A DNA stretch of 5,255 nucleotides from an uncultured Sphingomonadales bacterium (GTDB lineage Bacteria > Pseudomonadota > Alphaproteobacteria > Sphingomonadales > Sphingomonadaceae). A model generated the notes under the pieces. That model saw nothing but the letters and a program-made list of their open reading frames with translations. It had not been told where the DNA came from and searched no databases. A program made the position numbers and the translations under genes. The DNA is taken from positions 1 through 5,255 of the forward strand of contig CAIPWG010000154.1 in NCBI GenBank assembly GCA_903868655.1, written 5' to 3'. Shown one piece after another: positions 1 to 5,255 of the stretch (positions are counted from its first letter, which is position 1; each line of letters opens with the position of its first letter).

Positions 1-1
1 C

Positions 2-943
<942 letters not shown>

Positions 944-966
944 TCCCGCTATGTGGCGTTCAAATG

Positions 967-996
967 GGGGCCGGCCTTTGGGCTGGTCCCTTTTTT
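967..996 (+). terminator. Rho-independent terminator of ilvC
   Basis: A 10-bp stem pairs 967-976 (GGGGCCGGCC) with 981-990 (GGCTGGTCCC), all pairs formed with two G-U wobbles. It has a 4-base loop (TTTG) and is followed directly by six T at 991-996. It lies just downstream of the ilvC stop. On the opposite strand the hairpin is followed by CATTTG rather than a T-run, so it should work mainly for ilvC. Confidence 0.9.
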
Positions 997-1028
997 GCCA
1001 CTTGCGGGCCCAAACCCCCAAGGATGCA

Positions 1029-1057
1029 GGTGCCCGGATCAAGTCCGGACCGATTTT
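1029..1057 (+). repeat. Short palindrome CCGGATCAAGTCCGG, possible dispersed intergenic element
   Basis: CCGGA (1034-1038) and TCCGG (1044-1048) form a perfect 5-bp stem around TCAAG. GGT (1029-1031) can pair with ACC (1049-1051) across a 2-base bulge, and GATTTT follows. From memory, CCCGGATCAAGTCCGGG-like palindromes recur between genes in many alphaproteobacteria. Only one copy is seen here, so calling it a repeat is inference. It could also act as a weak backup rightward terminator. Confidence 0.4.
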
Positions 1058-1083
1058 CAGATCGATACTTTCCAGATCAATAC
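1056..1083. repeat. Imperfect 13-bp direct repeat
   Basis: TTCAGATCGATAC (1056-1068) and TCCAGATCAATAC (1071-1083) match at 11 of 13 positions and are spaced 15 bases start to start. They lie just beyond the 3' end of the epoxide hydrolase gene. No function is apparent and chance is possible. Confidence 0.3.
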
Positions 1084-1091
1084 AGGGCCCC

Positions 1092-2219
1092 TCACCCCAT
1101 TTTGGCGAAGGCCGCGCGCAGTTCGCCCACGAACAGGTCCGGCTGTTCCCATGCCGCGAAATGGCCGCCCTTGGGCATGTCGGCCCAGTGCACCAGATTG
1201 GTGCAATGCCGCTCTACCCATTTGCGCGGTGCAGGCAGAATTTCCTTGGGGAACAGGCTGCACGCGACGGGCATGGTGATGTCGGAGGCGGCGAAGCTGC
1301 CAAAGCTTTCCCAATAAAGCCGCGCCGACGACGCGCCGCTGGCGGTAAGCCAATAGAGCATCAGATTGTCGAGGATGGATGAACGGCTCAAAGCGTCTTC
1401 GGGGGTGCCGTTGTTGTCTGTCCAAGCCCACATCTTCTCGTAAATCCACGCCGCAAGACCTGTGGGTGAATCGACCAGCGCATAACCCACGGTTTGCGGC
1501 CGTGTGCGTTGTTGGGTGGAATAACCCGCATCCCATTGTTGATAATGCTGCAGCGCCGCCAACGCGCGTTGTTCGGCGGGGGTTGGCGCGATCAGGTCTT
1601 CGGGCAAAGGTCGCGCGATCGGCATATTCAGGTGGATCCCCGCACAGCCCGGCACATTCAGCCTGCCAATCTGGGTGGTGACAGCAGCACCCCAGTCACC
1701 GCCTTGCGCATACCAGCGCGCATAGCCGAGCCGGGTCATCAGTTCGCCCCAAGCCCGCGCGATGGTTTCAACACCCCACCCTGTGACGACGGGTTTGCCC
1801 GACAGACCATAGCCGGGCAGACACGGAATGACGCAATGAAATGCATCGGCGGCATCGGTGGGCTGGGTCAAGGCCGTGATCACCCCGCGAAATTCCAGTA
1901 TAGAACCGGGCCAGCCGTGGGTGAGGATCAACGGCCTGGCTTCGGGATGCGGCGATCGGATGTGCAGAAAGCGAATGGCAAGGCCGTTGATTGTCGTGGT
2001 CGACAGGCCCTGGGCATTGATCCACGCCTCGGTCGGGCGCCAATCATAATTATGCCGCCAAGTGTGGACGAAATCCTGCACCACGCGCAACGGTACGCCT
2101 TGCGACCAGTCTTCCACGGTTTCAGCCTCGGGCCAGCGCGTGCCGTCGAGGCGCGCGTGCAAATCTGCGATGGCGGCTTCGGACACGGTGAAATTATAGG
2201 GTTCGACAGCAGCGCTCAT
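1092..2219 (-). CDS. Epoxide hydrolase, alpha/beta-hydrolase fold with EHN N-terminal domain
   Basis: This is a 375-residue enzyme of the microsomal/juvenile-hormone epoxide hydrolase family, which opens epoxides to vicinal diols through an aspartyl ester. It lacks the N-terminal membrane anchor of the animal enzymes and should be cytosolic. The EHN domain covers roughly residues 6-95 and the hydrolase core follows. Visible catalytic features are the oxyanion motif HGWPGS (101-106), nucleophile Asp175 in GGDWG, cap tyrosines Tyr233 and Tyr302, acid Glu326 in FPKE and His353 in GGHFAAWEQP. The Glu-His spacing of 27 equals that of human EPHX1. The frame is open up to an ATG at 2282, but the ATG at 2219 is preferred. 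It has GAGGA 8 bases upstream, and family similarity begins just after it. The gene converges on ilvC and diverges from leuA. The natural substrate cannot be read from the sequence. Related annotations such as juvenile hormone hydrolase would be misleading. Confidence 0.92.
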   Translation of the reverse strand: MSAAVEPYNFTVSEAAIADLHARLDGTRWPEAETVEDWSQGVPLRVVQDFVHTWRHNYDWRPTEAWINAQGLSTTTINGLAIRFLHIRSPHPEARPLILTHGWPGSILEFRGVITALTQPTDAADAFHCVIPCLPGYGLSGKPVVTGWGVETIARAWGELMTRLGYARWYAQGGDWGAAVTTQIGRLNVPGCAGIHLNMPIARPLPEDLIAPTPAEQRALAALQHYQQWDAGYSTQQRTRPQTVGYALVDSPTGLAAWIYEKMWAWTDNNGTPEDALSRSSILDNLMLYWLTASGASSARLYWESFGSFAASDITMPVACSLFPKEILPAPRKWVERHCTNLVHWADMPKGGHFAAWEQPDLFVGELRAAFAKMG

Positions 2220-2227
2220 CACGGCGA

Positions 2228-2232
2228 TCCTC
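2228..2232 (-). promoter_or_regulatory. Ribosome binding site deciding the epoxide hydrolase start
   Basis: On the minus strand GAGGA (2232 down to 2228) stands 8 bases before the ATG at 2219. The upstream in-frame ATGs at 2282, 2273 and 2234 have no comparable site, so this site favours the 375-residue protein. Confidence 0.7.
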
Positions 2233-2271
2233 ATGCGGCAAGGACTGAACGTTGGCACCTTGCGCTCATTC

Positions 2272-2300
2272 ATTCTGGACAAGCTGTGCGTGATTGACCA
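2272..2300 (-). promoter_or_regulatory. Weak candidate promoter for the epoxide hydrolase
   Basis: On the minus strand TGGTCA (2300-2295) and CAGAAT (2277-2272), each 4 of 6 to the sigma-70 consensus, are separated by 17 bases. Transcription would begin near 2265, leaving a ~45-base 5' UTR before the ATG at 2219. The pair overlaps the candidate leuA promoter on the other strand. The match is weak. Confidence 0.27.
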
Positions 2301-2304
2301 TAGT
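2276..2304 (+). promoter_or_regulatory. Candidate sigma-70-type promoter for the leuA leader
   Basis: TGGACA (2276-2281, 5 of 6 to TTGACA) and CATAGT (2299-2304, 4 of 6 to TATAAT) have the ideal 17-base spacer. Transcription would start about 7-9 bases later, at 2311-2313, at or next to the ATG of the leader ORF. A CCATAGT element also precedes the downstream amidohydrolase. No transcript data are available, so this is inference from spacing and match. Confidence 0.45.
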
Positions 2305-2312
2305 CTTTTGTG

Positions 2313-2363
2313 ATGACGCGCGCACTGGACCTTACCCTGCGACTTATCCGCCCTTGGGCGTGA
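2313..2363 (+). CDS. Leucine-rich leader peptide of leuA (attenuator peptide)
   Basis: This 16-codon ORF encodes MTRALDLTLRLIRPWA and ends at TGA 2361-2363, 118 bases before leuA. Leu occupies positions 5, 7, 9 and 11 (codons CTG, CTT, CTG, CTT), followed by Ile at 12. Four Leu in seven residues directly upstream of a leucine-biosynthesis gene is the mark of a ribosome-mediated attenuator, as in E. coli LeuL. The peptide itself probably has no function beyond its translation. Stalling on uncharged tRNA-Leu would hold the ribosome over about 2325-2345 and change the downstream RNA folding. No Shine-Dalgarno sequence precedes the ATG. With the promoter just upstream, the mRNA may be leaderless, as known for trpL of Sinorhizobium meliloti. 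The codon match could be chance, but position, composition and adjacent hairpins agree. Confidence 0.72.
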   Translation: MTRALDLTLRLIRPWA

Positions 2364-2436
2364 GCTGAGGCGTCGTGCTGCGACGCAAACGGCGCTCAGG
2401 GGAATTTGCGCAACGCCAGACAGGCTTTTTCAAGCC
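2349..2436 (+). promoter_or_regulatory. Candidate leucine attenuator RNA structures upstream of leuA
   Basis: Several mutually exclusive helices are visible. CGCC (2349-2352) pairs with GGCG (2357-2360) around a CTTG loop inside the leader ORF. CTGAG-GCGTCG (2365-2375) pairs with CGACGC (2381-2386) and CTCAG (2395-2399), a candidate antiterminator. GGCG (2391-2394) can pair with CGCC (2414-2417) ahead of a T5 run at 2426-2430. GGCTT (2423-2427) can pair with AAGCC (2432-2436). A ribosome at the leader stop would cover ~2363-2375 and block the candidate antiterminator. One stalled at the Leu codons would leave it free. The terminator half is weak (4-bp stem, 8 bases from the T-run), so the exact mechanism, including a Rho-dependent variant, is open. 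Confidence 0.5.
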
Positions 2437-2481
2437 ACTTCGGCACAATCTCGTAACAATCCAGTTTCAGAGCATTATCCC

Positions 2482-4155
2482 ATGTCCATGTTGAAAGACC
2501 CTTCGGTCAAATATCGCCCCTTTCCCCAAGTGCCCCTGGCCGACCGCCAGTGGCCGAGCCGGACGATCACAAAGGCGCCCCGCTGGCTGTCGACCGACAT
2601 GCGCGATGGCAATCAGTCGCTGATCGACCCGATGGATGCAGAGAAAAAAGCGCGCTTCTTTGATCTTTTGATCAAAGTCGGGATCAAGGAAATCGAAGTC
2701 GGCTTTCCCAGCGCCGGGGCCACCGAATATGACTTCATCCGCGGATTGGTCGATCAGGGCCGCATTCCGGACGATGTGATCGTGCAAGTGCTGACCCAAT
2801 CGCGCGAAGACCTGATCAAGACTTCTTTTGAAAGCCTGGCCGGAGCCAACCGCGCGATTGTACACGTGTACAACGCCGTGTCGCCACTATGGCGTGAAGT
2901 GGTGTTTGGTATGAGCCAGGCGCAGATCATCGACATTGCGCGCACCGGCGCCACACACTTGCGCGACCAGGCCGCGCGGTTTCCGCAGACCGACTGGCAT
3001 TTTGAATATAGCCCCGAAACGTTTTCAACCGCTGAGCTCGATTTCAGCATCGCCGCCTGCGAAGCCGTGATGGAGATCCTGCAACCCACAACCGAAAAGC
3101 CAATCATTCTCAACCTGCCCGCAACAGTCGAGGCGGCAACGGCCAATATCTACGCCGATCAGATCGAATATTTCTGCAAAAACCTGCCCGGCCGCGACCG
3201 CGCGGTAATCAGCCTGCACACCCACAATGACCGAGGCACAGGGGTTGCCGCGGCCGAACTGGGCCTGATGGCCGGTGCCGATCGTGTCGAAGGCTGTCTG
3301 TTTGGCAATGGCGAGCGCACCGGAAATTGCTGCCTCGTCACCGTGGCCCTCAACATGTACACGCAAGGCGTTGATCCGGAACTTGATTTTTCCGATATAG
3401 ATCACGTGATCCAGACCGTGGAATATTGCAACCAGCTGCCAGTGCCCGAACGGAACCCATATGGCGGCGAACTGGTGTTCACAGCCTTTTCAGGCAGCCA
3501 TCAGGACGCGATCAAGAAGGGTTTTGCGGCGCAGGAAAAGCGCAACGATCAGCTGTGGGCGGTGCCCTATCTGCCGATCGACCCCGCCGACCTCGGCCGC
3601 AGCTATGAAGCGGTCATCCGGGTCAATTCGCAAAGTGGCAAAGGCGGCTTTGCCTGGGTGCTGGAACAGGATCAGGGGCTTAAACTGCCCAAGAAAATGC
3701 AGGCCGATTTCAGTCGCCATGTGCAAGCATTGGCCGACGAACTGGGCCGTGAACTGCACGCTGACGACATCTGGGCGGTGTTTCGCCGCGCCTATCGTCT
3801 CGACGATCCACAATATTTCGGACTGATCGATTACGAAGAAGCCAAAGCGTCGGACGGGACACGCGTGTTTGCAGGCAAGATCGCGGTTGATGGCAAAGTG
3901 CAATCGGTATCGGGGCGCGGCAATGGGCTGATTTCATCGGTTGTCGCCACGCTCAAGGATGGTTTCGACATTGCCATCGATGTGCGCGACTATTCCGAAC
4001 ACGCACTTGCGGGTGGCAGCGATGCGCGCGCGGCAGCTTATGTCGAATGCGTGACATCCGATGGAAAAATCGTGTGGGGCGTGGGCATCGACGAAGACGT
4101 TGCAACCGCCAGCGTGCGCGCGATCCTGTCTGCCGCCAACGCCACGCACGGATGA
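2482..4155 (+). CDS. leuA: 2-isopropylmalate synthase, long (LeuA2-type) form
   Basis: This cytosolic enzyme condenses acetyl-CoA with 2-ketoisovalerate to 2-isopropylmalate, the committed step of leucine synthesis. The 557-residue protein is of the long type also found in actinobacteria and yeast. The HMGL-like TIM barrel spans about residues 30-310. It shows STDMRDGNQ with metal ligand Asp42, His246 and His248 in SLHTHND, and Asn282 in GNGERTGN. These spacings (204 and 240 from the Asp) equal those of Mycobacterium tuberculosis LeuA Asp81/His285/Asn321. His340 in SGSH corresponds to the conserved linker His. A subdomain follows, then a C-terminal LeuA dimer/regulatory domain at about 430-553 (SGRGNGLISS, VGIDEDVATAS), the known site of leucine feedback inhibition. 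The ATG at 2482 has only a weak AGAG 10 bases upstream. The ATG at 2488 is possible but less well spaced. It is preceded by a Leu-rich leader ORF and followed by a hairpin, so it is probably transcribed alone. Confidence 0.96.
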   Translation: MSMLKDPSVKYRPFPQVPLADRQWPSRTITKAPRWLSTDMRDGNQSLIDPMDAEKKARFFDLLIKVGIKEIEVGFPSAGATEYDFIRGLVDQGRIPDDVIVQVLTQSREDLIKTSFESLAGANRAIVHVYNAVSPLWREVVFGMSQAQIIDIARTGATHLRDQAARFPQTDWHFEYSPETFSTAELDFSIAACEAVMEILQPTTEKPIILNLPATVEAATANIYADQIEYFCKNLPGRDRAVISLHTHNDRGTGVAAAELGLMAGADRVEGCLFGNGERTGNCCLVTVALNMYTQGVDPELDFSDIDHVIQTVEYCNQLPVPERNPYGGELVFTAFSGSHQDAIKKGFAAQEKRNDQLWAVPYLPIDPADLGRSYEAVIRVNSQSGKGGFAWVLEQDQGLKLPKKMQADFSRHVQALADELGRELHADDIWAVFRRAYRLDDPQYFGLIDYEEAKASDGTRVFAGKIAVDGKVQSVSGRGNGLISSVVATLKDGFDIAIDVRDYSEHALAGGSDARAAAYVECVTSDGKIVWGVGIDEDVATASVRAILSAANATHG

Positions 4156-4162
4156 CAAGCAT

Positions 4163-4184
4163 GGCGGCGGCCCATGCCGCCGCC
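4163..4184 (+). terminator. Probable terminator hairpin of leuA with weak T-tract
   Basis: A perfect 9-bp all-GC stem, GGCGGCGGC (4163-4171) with GCCGCCGCC (4176-4184), encloses a CCAT loop and begins 7 bases after the leuA stop. It is followed by TCATTC, not a true T-run. It may be a weak intrinsic terminator or a 3'-end stabilising hairpin at a Rho-dependent end. Confidence 0.6.
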
Positions 4185-4210
4185 TCATTCAACCGCGCGC
4201 TTAAATCGGC

Positions 4211-4238
4211 TTGCGAGTGCCGACGATTCAGCCATAGT
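4211..4238 (+). promoter_or_regulatory. Candidate promoter for the amidohydrolase gene
   Basis: TTGCGA (4211-4216, 4 of 6) and CATAGT (4233-4238, 4 of 6) are spaced 16 bases, or 17 if ATAGTT is taken as the -10. The element lies between the leuA hairpin and the next gene, giving a start near 4246 and a ~30-base 5' UTR. The CCATAGT core repeats that in front of the leuA leader. This is a moderate match only. Confidence 0.35.
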
Positions 4239-4266
4239 TCCCTGCAAGAGCCAAACGGCCAATTGC

Positions 4267-4271
4267 GGGAG
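4267..4271 (+). promoter_or_regulatory. Ribosome binding site of the amidohydrolase gene
   Basis: GGGAG ends 5 bases before the ATG at 4277, a good Shine-Dalgarno match that fixes this start. The encoded protein then reaches the conserved DPHHHLWD motif at residue 14, as is usual for the family. Confidence 0.75.
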
Positions 4272-4276
4272 TGACC

Positions 4277-5255
4277 ATGCCTGAAACGATTCTCGATCCC
4301 GATCTGCCGATCATCGATCCACACCACCACTTGTGGGATCTGCGTCCGCTCATCAGCCATTTTCCCGAGCCGCAGCATCCCTTTATCGCCGCGATCGCGC
4401 TATCGTCCTATTATACGTTCGATCAACTCCACGCCGAAGTGACCACCGGGCACAATGTCATCGGCACCGTGTTCATGGAATGCGGCGCTTTCTATGATGG
4501 CGACCGCGACCCCGCATTCAAATCGGTCGGCGAAGTCGAATTCGTGAACGGCGTTGCTGCGCAAGGCGCCAGCGGGCTTTACGGCGCATATCGCCCTTGC
4601 GCCGCAATCATCGGTCATGCGGATCTGACCGCAGGCGACGGTGTGCGCCCCGTGCTCGAAGCGCTGGCCGCTGCATCATCGCGGTTTCGTGGCATTCGCC
4701 ATGCGGCGGCATGGGATGCCGATCCGGAAGTGCTGGGCCCGCCATTTCATGCGCCACAGGGGCTCTATCTGGATGACGCGTTTCGCGCCGGCTTCCGCCA
4801 TCTGGGCAGAATGGGCCTGACCTTTGATGCCTGGCTGCTTGAACCGCAATTGGACGACCTGATTTCGCTGGCGCGCGCTTTTCCCGATCAGCCGATCGTG
4901 CTCGACCATTGCGGCACACCGCTGGGCATTGCCAGCTATCACGGCCGCTTGCCCGAACGTTTCGGCATATGGCGCGAGAACATCCAGGCGCTGGGTGCGC
5001 TACCCAATGTCTCGGTCAAACTGGGCGGGCTGGCGATGGCGTTTTGTGGTTTGCCCGAACAGGGTCCCGCGGCCGGACTTGGGTCCGAGACACTGGCAAC
5101 ACTGTGGAAACCCTATATCGAAACCTGCATCGAGGCATTCGGTCCGGAACGAGCCATGTTTGAAAGCAATTTTCCCGTCGATCGCTGGGGCGCTGATTAT
5201 GCCACGTTGTGGAACGCGTTCAAACGGCTGAGCGCAGGCGCATCGGCCAGCGAAA
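4277..5255 (+). CDS. TIM-barrel amidohydrolase (amidohydrolase-2 / COG3618 type), 3'-truncated by window edge
   Basis: This frame is open from ATG 4277 to the window end, giving 326 residues. Related proteins are usually ~340-350 long, so roughly 20 residues are missing. The family contains lactonases and related hydrolases such as L-fuconolactonase and 2-pyrone-4,6-dicarboxylate hydrolase (LigI). Visible motifs are the strand-1 HxH in DPHHHLWD (His16, His18), FRGIRH (137-142), the LDHCGTP motif with His211, VSVKLGGL (245-252) and ESNFPVD (296-302) near the C-terminus. Many relatives have GSDWP at this last site, where Asp acts as general base. Here Asn298 stands in that place and Asp302 lies four residues on, a wording I recall as usual for one subfamily. 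The protein has no signal peptide and is probably cytosolic. It has its own ribosome binding site and is separated from leuA by a hairpin. The substrate is unknown. A ring-opening or lactone-hydrolysing role is a family-based guess. Confidence 0.88.
   Translation, partial: MPETILDPDLPIIDPHHHLWDLRPLISHFPEPQHPFIAAIALSSYYTFDQLHAEVTTGHNVIGTVFMECGAFYDGDRDPAFKSVGEVEFVNGVAAQGASGLYGAYRPCAAIIGHADLTAGDGVRPVLEALAAASSRFRGIRHAAAWDADPEVLGPPFHAPQGLYLDDAFRAGFRHLGRMGLTFDAWLLEPQLDDLISLARAFPDQPIVLDHCGTPLGIASYHGRLPERFGIWRENIQALGALPNVSVKLGGLAMAFCGLPEQGPAAGLGSETLATLWKPYIETCIEAFGPERAMFESNFPVDRWGADYATLWNAFKRLSAGASASE

Larger units (their letters stand above)
1001..1091. other. Convergent intergenic gap between ilvC terminator and epoxide hydrolase
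   Basis: No gene is seen here. It holds an imperfect hairpin (CTTG 1001-1004 with CAAG 1019-1022, and GGG 1006-1008 with CCC 1015-1017), the palindrome at 1034-1048 and a short direct repeat. No convincing T-tailed terminator is visible for the leftward epoxide hydrolase gene, so its transcript may end by Rho or run against the ilvC terminator. Confidence 0.5.

Noticed and set aside
1001..1022. Hairpin 1001-1022 as a terminator for the leftward epoxide hydrolase
   Set aside because: The stem has a C-C mismatch, and on the minus strand it is followed by TGGC and an A-run, not by T residues.
2220..2282. N-terminal extension of the epoxide hydrolase to the ATG at 2282
   Set aside because: The added 21 residues resemble neither a signal peptide nor a membrane anchor. 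GAGGA sits correctly before the ATG at 2219, and the candidate promoter -10 would lie inside the extension.
1494..2297. 267-codon open frame on the plus strand, opposite the epoxide hydrolase
   Set aside because: It is antisense to a protein with all family motifs and catalytic residues. Its translation is Arg/Gly/Pro-rich and matches no family I recognise. High GC readily produces such long shadow frames.
2220..2481. A T-box or metabolite riboswitch upstream of leuA
   Set aside because: No T-box core or known riboswitch motif was recognised. The Leu-codon ORF with short hairpins explains the region better.

Overview
The window looks like a chromosomal segment of an alphaproteobacterium, most probably a member of the Sphingomonadales. 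The basis is the high GC content, the wording of the IlvC and LeuA proteins, and a recalled resemblance to sphingomonad ilv/leu neighbourhoods. No search was run. It is mainly a branched-chain amino-acid biosynthesis locus carrying two accessory hydrolase genes.

Layout. Positions 2-943 (+) hold the 3' part of ilvC, ketol-acid reductoisomerase, whose first ~26 codons lie before the window. A clean intrinsic terminator follows at 967-996. Positions 1092-2219 (-) hold a complete, convergent epoxide hydrolase of the microsomal/EHN type with all catalytic residues. Positions 2220-2481 are a divergent control region. It contains a candidate promoter, a 16-codon leader ORF rich in leucine codons (2313-2363) and competing RNA hairpins, which together look like a leucine attenuator. 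Positions 2482-4155 (+) hold leuA, a long-form 2-isopropylmalate synthase, followed by a strong GC hairpin at 4163-4184. Positions 4277-5255 (+) hold a TIM-barrel amidohydrolase (COG3618 / amidohydrolase-2 type) that runs off the window.

How the parts fit. IlvC makes the dihydroxy acid precursors of valine and isoleucine. LeuA diverts 2-ketoisovalerate into leucine. The short Leu-rich ORF ahead of leuA suggests that leuA transcription responds to leucyl-tRNA charging, in addition to the leucine feedback domain in the enzyme. The epoxide hydrolase and the amidohydrolase have no evident role in this pathway. They look like catabolic or detoxification genes placed beside and between the ilv and leu genes, each with its own start signals.

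The least obvious element is the leuA leader. Its ATG lies about one promoter length downstream of a plausible -35/-10 pair and has no Shine-Dalgarno sequence, so it may be translated from a leaderless mRNA. I found no evidence for mobile elements, CRISPR arrays, rRNA or tRNA genes.
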